A stretch of 64,000 bases of DNA from Aralia elata. Taxonomy: Eukaryota; Streptophyta; Magnoliopsida; Apiales; Araliaceae. Of this stretch, positions 22,385 through 32,498 are shown in pieces. The notes under the pieces are model-generated. The model was not told the DNA's origin. It did not search any database and worked only from the letters and a program-made list of their open reading frames with translations. Every line of letters begins with the position of its first letter. Positions within the stretch are counted from its first letter, which is position 1. The position numbers and the translations under genes are program-made. The stretch covers positions 72,050,479 through 72,114,478 of the forward strand of contig CM068385.1 of assembly GCA_034770075.1 (NCBI GenBank). Direction: 5' to 3'.

Positions 22385-22998
22385 GAATGACCCCTGGGAA
22401 GGGCTGGTATCCAAACAATCAATGAACCCTGGGAAGGGCTGGTATCCAAACAATCAATAACCCCTGGGAAGGGCTGGTATCCAAGCAAGAAGTGACCCTA
22501 GGAAGGCATCCAAGCAAACCACAACAAGGTGGTGAGTGAACCTGGGAAGGCATCCAAGCAAATCACAACAAGGTGGTGAGCACCCTGGGAAGGCATCCAA
22601 GCAAACCACAACAAGGTGGTGAGTGAACCTGGGAAGGCATCCAAGCAAATCACAACAAGGTGGTGAGCACCCTGGGAAGGCATCCAAGCCAATCACAACA
22701 AGGTGGTGAGCACCCTGGGAAGGCATCCAAGCAAACCACAACAAGGTGGTGAGTGAACCGGGGAAGGCATCCAAGTAAATCACAACAAGGTGGTGAGTGA
22801 ACCTGGGAAGACATCCAAGCAAACCACCACAAGGTGGTGAGTGAACCTGGGAAGGCATCAAAGCAAATCACAATAAGGTGGCGTGAGAACCTGGGAAGGC
22901 ATCCAAGCGAACCACAACAAGGTGGTGAACAACCCCTGGGAAGGGCCGATATCCAAAAAAGTGAGCGATCCCTAGGAAGGGCTGAGATCCAAGCAAAC
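22385..22998 (+). repeat. Tandem array, about 43-46 bp unit, in element C
   Basis: Ten copies of cctgggaaggcatccaagc followed by acaacaaggtggtga. Three copies of a shorter variant (ctgggaagggctggtatcc) precede them and two follow. Two sub-variants (gtgaacc and gcacc linkers; aaacc and aaatc) alternate in part, suggesting duplication of multi-unit blocks. Confidence 0.92.
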
Positions 22999-23283
22999 CA
23001 CGACAAATGATGACATCTGTATAAACAATATCAAAAGACTGTACAGGGGTCATTTTTCATCAATTTACATTTTAAATGTTGTGTCACATGCATGAATAGA
23101 TGATAATTCTGTACGTGATCCATGAACTGAAAAAAAAATAAATCGATGCAGGTTAGGTGTCAAGGTCCTAGCCTATCAGAGTCAAAAGCGATGGCTGCCA
23201 AGAACGATGTACGAGGACGAACCCCAAGGATGCCTTTCAAGCTAGTCAGGAGAATAACTTCCTTTGATGATAATGCGATGGAA

Positions 23284-24497
23284 TAAGGTGATTACGAGAC
23301 GAGCGACCGGATACGAGACCCGGCGCAGACAGGACGATCAACCGGATACGAGACCCGGTGATCACGAGACTAGCGACCGGATACGAGACCCGGCGCGGAC
23401 GAGACAATCAACCGGATACGAAACCCGGTGATTACGAGATGAGCGACCGGATACGAGACCCGGCACTCACAAGACGATCAACCAGATATGAGACCCGGTG
23501 ATCACGAGACGAGCGACCGGATACGAGACCCGGCGCCGACAAGATAATTAACCGGATACGAGACCCGGTGATTACGAGACGAGCGACCGGATACGAGACC
23601 CGGCACTCACAAGACGATCAACCGGATACGAGACCCGGTGATCACGAGACGAGCGACCGGATACGAGACCCGGTGCAGACGAGACGATCAACCGGATACG
23701 AGACCCGGTGATCACGAGACTAGCGACCGGATACGAGACCTGGCGCGGACGAGACAATCAACCGGATACGAGACCCGGTGATTACGAGACGAGCGACCGG
23801 ATACGAGACCCGGCACTCACAAGACGATCAACCGGATACGAGACCCGGTGATCACGAGACTAGCGACCGGATACGAGACCCGGCGCGGACGAGACAGTCA
23901 ACCGGATACGAGACCCGGTGATTACGAGACGAGCGACCGGATATGAGACCCGGCACTCACAGGACGATCAACCGGATACGAGACCTGGTGATCACGAGAC
24001 TAGCGACCGGATACGAGACCCGGCGCAGACAAGAGAATCAACCGGATACGAGACCCGGTGATCACGAGACTAGCGACCGGATACGAGACCCGGCGCGGAC
24101 GAGACAATCAACCGGATACGAGACCCGGTGATTACGAGAAGAGCGACCGGATACGAGACCCGGCACTCACAGGACGATCAACCGGATACGAGACCCGGTG
24201 ATCACGAGACTAGTGACCGGATACGAGACCCGGCGCAGACAAGACAATCAACCGGATACGAGACCCGGTGATTACGAGACGAGCGACCGGATACGAGACC
24301 CGGCGCAGACAAGACGATCAACCGGATACGAGACCCGGTGATCACGAGACGAGCGACCGGATACGAGACCCGGCGCAGACAAGATAATCATCCGGATACA
24401 AGACCCGGTGATTACGAACCAGGCAACCGGGTACGAGATCCGGTGAAAACGAGACGACTGATCGGATACGAGACCCGACGGTTGTGAGACGACGACG
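23284..24497 (+). repeat. 17-copy tandem array of an exact 70-bp unit in element C
   Basis: The string gaccggatacgagacc recurs at exactly 70-bp steps from 23301 to 24351, with a degenerate copy at 24421. No indel occurs across 16 steps. Each unit holds two related half-units of about 35 bp (gaccggatacgagacccgg and aaccggatacgagacccgg). Variants (gagc/tagc, gcagac/gcggac/actcac) recur in a patterned way. The array is rich in CpG and CCGG in an AT-rich region. ORFs read through it only because few stops occur in the unit. Confidence 0.95.
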
Positions 24498-24728
24498 ATT
24501 ATAGCAGCGATTGAGTCAAAATGTTGAGATCAATGCTCACAATAAATTTACGGTTGCATGATGCATTGACACCTCCACAAATGTTTTGCATGCCTTACAT
24601 CTTGTGTTGCATCATAAGTTATATATGTTGCATCATGTATGTACTGTCACTCTTATGCACTGTCAGTCATGCCTCGGGTGTCTACTTCTTTATCATATTC
24701 ATTTTATTTAACATTTCATAAACATGAT
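24498..24728 (+). other. Element C sequence between array and polypurine tract
   Basis: Short 3' noncoding tail with repeated tgttgcatcat-like words. No coding signal. Confidence 0.6.
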
Positions 24729-24741
24729 AAAGGGGGGCAGC
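24729..24741 (+). promoter_or_regulatory. Element C polypurine tract
   Basis: aaaggggggcagc immediately precedes the TGTAGACACC start of the 3' LTR. Confidence 0.82.
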
Positions 24742-26748
24742 TGTAGACACCTAAATTTTGCACTTCATATACTAACCCTGACAGGAGGGCAAAATCGTCA
24801 ATTGAACCGGCCTACGAGAGCGAAGGATGGGCACAAGTACGAACACTCGACGCCACCGCGACGATTTGCAACCAAAACCGACGTGACAACAAGGCCGTCC
24901 GAAATGAGCATTCCCGAATGATGTGGCACGTCTCCCAGTAGTTCCCGGACTGCAAAATACAAGTCCTTCAGTGAAAACCAATGGTACGACACAAGAATCG
25001 AGGTGCGGCCCGAAAATCGAGAAAATTAGCCCACCCAGTCGCGGATTGATCTACGGCCAATGATTAAAATAATTGAAGTGCGCGGCGGGCGGCTGAGCGG
25101 CTGAAGTGCGCGGCGGGCGCGGGGAAACCAAGGCCAGCCGCAGATCAATCTGCGGCCAGCCACAGACCTTGGCCAGCCTTTATCAGCTCATTTCTTCATT
25201 CGGATACAGGAGGTTGAATAGCGGCGAAAGAAAAAGAAGAAGAAGAAGAACCAGCGATCGGCAGCAGCGAGAAAGGAGAGAAAAGAGAGAAAAAAGTGAG
25301 GAATTATACCCATTTTGTGCGATTGTATCACATATAATTTCTACTATATTCAATATACGAGTTTATACGCATCTTGGTGTCATTTGCAAGGTGAAAGAGA
25401 TATTTTTTATAGCATTTTTGTTATATCGTTTTGTTAAATTTTTGTCATTTGGGTTATATTAAATGTAGTTTTCTTGTATATTATTGAGAATACATGGATT
25501 AGGGATTATTAGTGAGGGTTCCAACGGAACAAAATTCTTCCTAATAACCCGATGATATCCATTTGATGATTTTTAGCTTGTTTAATTGTTGTAATATCAA
25601 TTTTGTGGGTATGTAGAAATTGTGGATGTGAGCCTAGGAACGCGACCCCGTGGTCCAAATCCGATGATGGACAATTTTGGTGTATGTAATAGGATCGATT
25701 ATCCTTGATTGTAAACATGTAATCGTCGGGCCTTAAAACGATACCAAGTTGAAAAGCGGGTTTAAGGCCCCGTAATAGTGAAATACGTGATTGTGGGCGT
25801 TTGGGGTTATTTTGATGGCTTACATGCCCATGAATAGCCCCAACGCATTTTAATGCTTGATTTGATTTATGCCACAAAATTGATTTCAAAGCTAAACGAT
25901 GAAGATTTTCATAAAATCAATCAAATTAGGTTATTAGCATCAGGAGGCTTAAAATTGAAAGTGTTGATGAATGTCGATTCCTATTTAAACGAGAATGCTA
26001 AGAAAAGTCATTTTCAAATATCACAAAAATGGTTTTATAAGAATAAATAAACGTTTTATTAAACCTTTGTGCATAGGGTCAAAGGGATCCTAGAAATTGC
26101 CCATCATTTGCATGAGAGCAACGTATAGGTCTCAATTCCTATTTTGACGAAGGTTCAAAAACTCTTGTTTTGCCAAAACGACGCCTAATGAAAACCTTGC
26201 AGTTTTGACAATTAAAAACAAACCTTTCTAATAAAGAATAAAGCTTTCTCGTATAAACCGAAGGACATTCTAAAGCATTCTCAGATTAAAGCACGACTTT
26301 TTCATAAAGGACCAAGTGGGTTTCTCACACAAAATCACCACAACATTCACATAGGCACACACGCATGCACACATACATTTTATGAATTAAAAGGATAGGA
26401 AAAGCATCAAGATTGCGGTAACCGTGTTTCACGGAAGTCGGGGGGTGCCTAACACCTTCCCCTCACTTAAGCAAGCCCCCGAACTCTATGAATCTCGGTT
26501 CACAGACCAATTAATTCGGAGTCACACATGAGCCAGCGATTTACAAAAACAAAATTCGGATGAGTTGGTACATCCATTTCAAATATACCAACTGGCGACT
26601 CTGGTCAATTGGCTCATCATAAAAAAAAACGATCTTTAAAAACCCCGTCGACATTTATGCCGACCTTTTCCAAAGAATCATCTAACAAAAAGGCTAAAAT
26701 TGGAAAGGGTAATAATCACCACAGAAGCGATTCTTCCCGGCGTCGACA
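24742..26748 (+). mobile_element. Element C 3' LTR
   Basis: A 2.0-kb direct copy of 2760-4759, differing by about 2% overall. Differences are densest in the GC-rich first 600 bp, including a short duplication near 25140-25175 that creates the palindrome ccgcagatcaatctgcgg. It ends CGTCGACA and is followed by the duplication ctaat. Confidence 0.93.
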
Positions 26749-28478
26749 CTAATTAGTTATTATTTAGTATTAAATAATAACTAAAGATAATTCCTATTTA
26801 CTAATTAATTATTTATTATTTGATTAACTTTAAATAATAAATAAACCTAATTAGTTATTATTTATTATTAATAATAACTAAAGATAATTAGTACTCACTT
26901 ATTAATTATTTATTATTTGATTAACTTTAAATAATAAATAAACCTAATTAGTTATTATTTATTAATAATAATAACTAAAGATAATTAGTACTCACTTATT
27001 AATTATTTATTATTTGATTAACATTAAATAATAAATGAACCTAATTAGTTATTATTTATTATTAAATAATAACTAAAGATAATTATTACTCACTAATTAA
27101 TTATTTATTAATTGATTAACTTTAAATAATAAATAAACTTAATTAATTATTATTTAATCTTAAATAATAATTAAAGACAATTAAAATTTATAATTCGATT
27201 ATTATTTAATTAACAATTAAATAATAAGTGAATATAATTAGTTATTAATTACTATTAATAATAAATAAAGATAATTAATTAATTACTATTTAATAGTAAT
27301 TAAATGAAGATAAAGTCAATAAAATATAGAGAGTTTAATAACCCACTAATTAAACAATCATAATAAATTGTTTAAGGGTTTAATAAATGAATATTACTTA
27401 AGAAAGAGTATTGTTAATTAATTGAACAATTATTATTAATTGTTTAAGTGTTTAATAAGTGTTTATCACTTAAGGGAAACATTGGTAATTAATTAAACCA
27501 TCAACCTAAAGATCAATTAAGTGTCTTATAGGATTTATGATAGTTTATTAACTTATGTGTGTTATGTGATTTGCTTAATTGTTAAATAAATAGCATAAGT
27601 AAGCGTATCGATATACAACTACGCAGTACTAATTGATAGATCGACATTGTCAATGTTAGGTTCTTCAAGGCCAATTAGTTAAAGCTAGAATTATTGGTAG
27701 CTGAGCAGACAGACAAGTTCCCTAACTCAAACTCGAGTTATTATTTTCGAAGCATGTTAGTGAATAATTATTGTTGATTATTCACATCTATACTGATTAT
27801 TGAGATTTGCACCTTGTGCAATTGAATTCCTATTCTATTATTATTGAACTGTGATATCAATGCTGGTTTATTAAGTGTTTATGCATAAATCACGGGGTAT
27901 GAAAGGCTGATCCCCTTGATTACCAAAACTTTTTAAGAGGTCCAGTTTAAATGTTGAGAACCTTGGCAAATGTCTATGGTTATTTTCAACCACTCAGTAA
28001 TTGTCACTCAATTATTCGAATATTCAATTGTTGACTATTAATTCATGTTTCTTCACAATTTTATACTGTCGTTGAACATTGAAAGCGAAACTTCCTTCTA
28101 TTCATGATATATATCCCTTGTGTATAAACTTGCTAAACAAACTAGTTGCTTACCCTTGCTATATCATGATTTTTATTTCAGCTAAGGCAGAAACGTCAAA
28201 AGGGGACAAAGGAAAAGGGAAGGTGCAAGAATAGTTGTTTGATAGGGCTTATGTATTAGTTATCTAGAAATGTTATTTGGCTATGTGAACTCTTATTGTA
28301 TTGAGGGTATGTTTTAAGTTAAGGTTAAAGAACCTTGGGACCATGATTGTAATACTTTATTAGTATTTCGATAAACAATGTATGTTTATTATTCCGCATT
28401 AGTTAGAAAGTATATTTGTTGTTGAGTATCGTGAACACCGAATTCGAGGTTAGGAGACCCGGATTTGGGGGTGTCACA
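26749..28478 (+). mobile_element. Element D 3' LTR, second part
   Basis: It continues the D LTR after element C. The final about 1 kb is a diverged reverse complement of the A LTR start (attccgcattagttagaaag, accgaattcgaggttagg), confirming orientation and kinship. It ends ggtgtcaca at 28478. The next five bases (caact) would be D's right target duplication, whose partner is outside the window. Confidence 0.85.
26754..27240. repeat. AT-rich 97-98-bp tandem repeat in the D LTR
   Basis: aataaacctaattagttatt recurs near 26841, 26939 and 27037. The left flank of C (aataaataaacctaat at 2744-2759) is another copy, so C landed inside the array. Confidence 0.75.
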
Positions 28479-31400
28479 CAACTCACCAATTTAGACCAAT
28501 TAAATGAGGGAGTAGAGGGAGTTGCCGGCAAGCCACATTGAGCACCCAACCCACTTCCATTTTCTCCCAAAATTACTCCACTTCTCCCAAATCATTCAAA
28601 CCATTCCATTTCTCTCTTCCAATCCCATCAGCTCCTCCTTCAATTCCCAAGCAGAGATAGAGAGAGAGAGCTCAGCAGGAGAAGAAGAACACAGAAGAAG
28701 AATAAAGAAGCAAGAGAACACGGGAGGAGAAAAAGAATAGGAGCAAGGAGGAAGAACTCAATCCGACCAAGCCTAACAATTTTCTTAGCTCCTAGAAGGA
28801 ATTTGCAAGGTAAACAATCAACAAAAAATCCATTCCATTTGAGTTATAATTGAATTTTCGAGTTTTTAGTGTTCTTGAACTCAAACTATTGGGTTTGAGC
28901 ATTTCTTGCAATTGTTGTTATAATTGTTGGTTGTGGGTGATTTTAATTGTTGCCAAGACATCTTGTAAACTATTAATAACCTAAAAGTGGAACAAAATCA
29001 ATGAATGATCTGAACCTTGGCTTAAAGGATGCAACATTGGACTTTTTGGATAAAATGACTATTCGGACAATTTAGAGGACTATAATGCCTTGATTGTGTA
29101 ATTGTTTGGGTTAATTGTTGTAGTAATATTGTAGTTCCATGGGTTATCTTCATAACCCAGTTGGAATGGAGTTAAAAGGTGTTAAAACAAAGATTTGGGG
29201 TTGATTTTGGTGAAGAACACCAAGAACACGAAAATAGAGTTTTTATTTTGTATTTTGGCTCACAAATTGGTCATGTTAATGTTAATGGGTAGCTCTAAAT
29301 TTTTGATATGTTGTAGCCCCATGAGCTAGGAGTCCATAGAGTCTGAAATGAACCAATTTTAACGTGTATGGAAGAAGTTATGGAGATCGGAGTGGAAAGA
29401 GGTCGGAAATTCGCGTATGGAGAATTCTGCAGATTGTGGCCTGTATGCATGGCGCAGCTGCGCTGTTCATAAGGCCAAATTGGGCGCAGCTGCGCCGGAC
29501 ACGTGTCAGGCGCAGACGTGCCCGAGTGGACTGGTTTGACCTCCTGTAGTAAAATGTGCATAACTTTTGCATACGAACTCAAAATTATATGATTTAAGAT
29601 GATTCGAAAAGAGGAAGAGTCGACCTACAACTTTCGTTCTTTATGTTTTTCGATATGAGGTCTGTATCATGGCCTAAATTAGCCATTTATAAGACTGATG
29701 CGTAATTGGGGTCAATCGGAGGGCGTCGGGCATGCGCGTTAGCACACGTAATGCCCCCGACGCTGTAAAATGATGTTCTAACTTTCAAAACATGATTATT
29801 ATGATTTATAATGATACTTAACGTTAACTATTGGGTATTAGACAATTCGAATGGGCGTGCTAAGCGTACGCAATCGCGTGTCACTTGGGCGTTCGAATAG
29901 GCAAGTGTGGCGTACGGACGTGCAAACGTCATAACGCCGTAACAAATGTGTATAACCTTGTTTAATATTTTGTTTCTAATAATAATGAAACATGATAGAG
30001 TGTTATAACCCAATGTATGAGCATGCTAAGCATATTCAAATGAGGCGAATCGGGCGTGTGGCGTATAAACGTCGAAACGCCGTGTAAAGTGTTAATGAAC
30101 TTAAATAGTGTTTCGAGTCAAATGAAACGAACATGATAAGATATAGAGTGGGGTTTGTATAAACCGATGAGAATGATGACGATGAGGGTCGTAACATTTT
30201 CAAACGACGTGACGTCGAGAAATGTTTTTAGTGTTTATATCGCGTTTATTATTTATAATGCGCGAAAAATATGAAATAAAAGTTGTTATATTGTAAGCCA
30301 TTATATGAAGCCTTTTAGTGGCTAATTGGTATTTTATTGTTAAATAAATTGTGTAGGATATTTGAAGGACAAGTTATCATAATTTTTGCAAGGAGCACTT
30401 AAGGCAAGTTCTTTCAGTAACTTGTTGACTTGTTTAAATATATTGATATTCATGACTTGATTACTAAATCTTTTGTTATTATGTGGATTATATGCGAGCA
30501 TGATTAAAATGTGCACAATATGCAATTATGTGACTATATTGTTCTATGTGGAACTTGAATTATTGTAAATATACAATGTGGGATGCATGGGATATGATAT
30601 GAGATACATTATGCTTATATATAGATGAATTGCATAAGATTTATAATGCATGAGTAGGATGCATAGTATGAGAATCATGATGCATGGATAAATGCAAACT
30701 TATGTGTTACGTGAAGCATGAAATATAAAAACTGTTAGTTCTTGCTGAGCCGTCGTTCTCACTCTTGCAAAAATAAAACTTTTGCAGATTTGCGATGCAA
30801 TGCAATTATCTTACTATCGTGATGATAAGGATTAGAGACGTATGGAAACAGGAAGGTTGCTAAATATTTCTTTATTGTAATTATTTAGCTGTGATGACGG
30901 TATATGATGTACGTGAACCTGACTATGCAAACCTTATGTTAAAAATGAAGGTTATCCATTATAGTATGTAAGACGTGATTATGTTAGTTACTTGTTATAG
31001 TAAACTACAAGGATGTCGATGATGTATAAAGGACATTTTTATAACGAATGTATAGTTGTTGAAAAATATAGTAAATATTCAGGGATTGAATGAAGTCAGA
31101 ATTTGAACCTTACATTCACATAGAAGATTTTGTAAATGATCATGGTATTTATTCAACCTTGATCATAAGTGTATAATTTAGATGTTACGAAACCTAGGAT
31201 TGAGGAGAGTTTGAGGTATTAATTATTAATACTTATATTGTTATGGATAGCTATATACAGCAGGTATAGAATTAAATTTGTAATGATTATTAAATGATGT
31301 ATTAGTTAAGATCTTCGTACCTGGGATTAGATGGGAACATGTTGTAATAATCTTGTAATTACTTTCATGTAGTAAGATCATGTTTTAGTTATGCCTTCGA

Positions 31401-31541
31401 GACTTAGGATGATAATATTTATATTATATTAATGTAAATATTTTTATTATTCCGCAATGAATTATTGTTAGAATGATGTATGAGTTGCACAGTGATGCAC
31501 CAGATTCGTGGATAAGGTAACCCAAATTTGGGGGCGTCACA
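28479..31541 (+). mobile_element. LTR E, 5' truncated by the D insertion
   Basis: It ends in tttgggggcgtcaca, the same terminal signature as the A, B and F LTRs in element sense. It aligns in patches with the reverse complement of solo LTR F (shared gaaccttggcttaaaggatg) and with H2 (shared aggcaagtt-ctttcagt and acttttgcag segments). It contains a purine-rich leader-like stretch at 28650-28760 and paired GC dyads. The first part of the LTR lies left of D, outside the window. The following gtggc could be its right target duplication. No coding sequence. Confidence 0.75.
29451..29523. repeat. Paired GC-rich palindromes in LTR E
   Basis: gcgcagctgcgc and ggcgcagctgcgcc, both perfect palindromes, are 19 bp apart. 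A weaker third copy (ggcgcagacgtgcc) follows. Confidence 0.85.
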
Positions 31542-32375
31542 GTGGCTGGATGCACTTACTCTATGCTTTAATGTGATTCTTACTGATCTGCCGTTGTGCC
31601 TTTTATGCTCTTTGATCTCTATTGAGCTTTACGTTCTCAGAGCATGCGTTTATAATCCCGTTGAGCTTTTGCTATAGCTTGCTTATCATAGAGGACTGCT
31701 CTATTATATTCAGATGCTAGCTCTACGGACTCTTTCTTATCATAGAGTACTACTCCATGATCTTTAAGTGCTAGCTCCATTATTGTAGAGGAATGCTCTA
31801 TGATCTTTAGACATTATCTCTGATGTTGTCATAAGGAACTGCTCTACGATCTTCTGATGCTTTAGCACCTTTATTGTAAAGGACTGCTCTACCATCTTCA
31901 GACATTATCTCTACTGTGCTTCGTTTATATCTGGCAGAGTATCTTTGATATCTTTAGCTCAACTCTACGATTACTTGATTAGGCTGTTGCTTACCTACTC
32001 TACGAATTTGTCTAGGGAGTAGGTCGCAGAGTCTTGGTGGAATCATAGAGTATATGTTTGAGTTGCCCTATGATCTCTGTTAGGACTTGATGTTTCAGAT
32101 GTGCTCTGAGATCCTCATTTGGCTTGTCTAATAGCTCATGGACAACTTACTTGGTAGTCTTTATAAAGATTGCTGCTTTAACTTTGAGTGCTTAGGTAGA
32201 GGGTACTCTACGTTCTTACTTGGTTGTAGACTATTCATAGGAGTCGTAGAGTGACTGACTATATTAACTCTACGATCCCGAGACAGCTCAACGATTCTCA
32301 CTTAGCTTTACTCTGCATTGTCTGGCAGACTCTACGATGCCGAGTGAGCTCTTTGATCTGCCGAGCCTTACTCTA
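31542..32375 (-). mobile_element. Repeat G1, left part (noncoding copia-like element)
   Basis: 31542-32231 is a near copy of 55364-55637 plus 58860-59274, with 690 versus 689 bases after removing solo LTR F. The words ctctacgatc, ctctatgatc and their reverse complement recur every 50-100 bp. There is no coding capacity. Orientation is taken from the primer site at 50960. The last five bases (ctcta) would be the left target duplication of H1. Confidence 0.6.
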
Positions 32376-32498
32376 TGCAACAACCCGGATTTTTACGAAT
32401 TATTAACTAAGAGTTTAGCAAATAAAATTCTTATTATGTTACGTTTTGAGTTTTGAGTATGTATATAAATGTTTCATATTGTGAAATATGTGATTTGA
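32376..32498 (+). mobile_element. Truncated LTR H1, left part
   Basis: It starts TGCAACAACCCGGATTTTT and aligns with the first 120 bp of solo LTR H2 (TGTGACAACCCGAATTTTT), sharing atgtttcatattgtgaaa. It is split by element B, whose target duplication tttga is at 32494-32498. Confidence 0.8.

Larger units (their letters stand above)
2760..26748 (+). mobile_element. Element C: Tat/Ogre/Retand-like LTR retrotransposon, internally degenerate, carrying nested element A
   Basis: The element is bounded by two 2.0-kb direct LTRs starting TGTAGACACC and ending CGTCGACA. It is flanked by the perfect 5-bp target duplication ctaat (2755-2759 and 26749-26753) and inserted in the D LTR. A primer binding site of the kind used by the Tat group and a polypurine tract adjoin the LTRs. 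Inside, an archaeal-type RNase H fragment and an integrase zinc-finger fragment support the Tat lineage. Three tandem arrays follow, as is typical of Retand/Ogre 3' noncoding regions. Gag, protease and reverse transcriptase are not recognisable, so C is non-autonomous. By eye the LTRs differ by roughly 2%. Without A, C is about 10.7 kb. Confidence 0.9.

Noticed and set aside
22454..23006. Repetitive ORFs reading a Cys/Leu-rich peptide from the minus strand of the 45-bp array
   Set aside because: Unit lengths vary and the ORFs switch frame. It is a by-product of a stop-poor repeat.
23284..24497. Possible CRISPR-like array
   Set aside because: Units are contiguous with no unique spacers, the setting is a plant retrotransposon and there are no cas genes.
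29364..29549. 61-codon ORF over the GC palindromes of LTR E
   Set aside because: Arg/Ala-rich reading of GC palindromes with equally open frames on the other strand. Not supported as coding.
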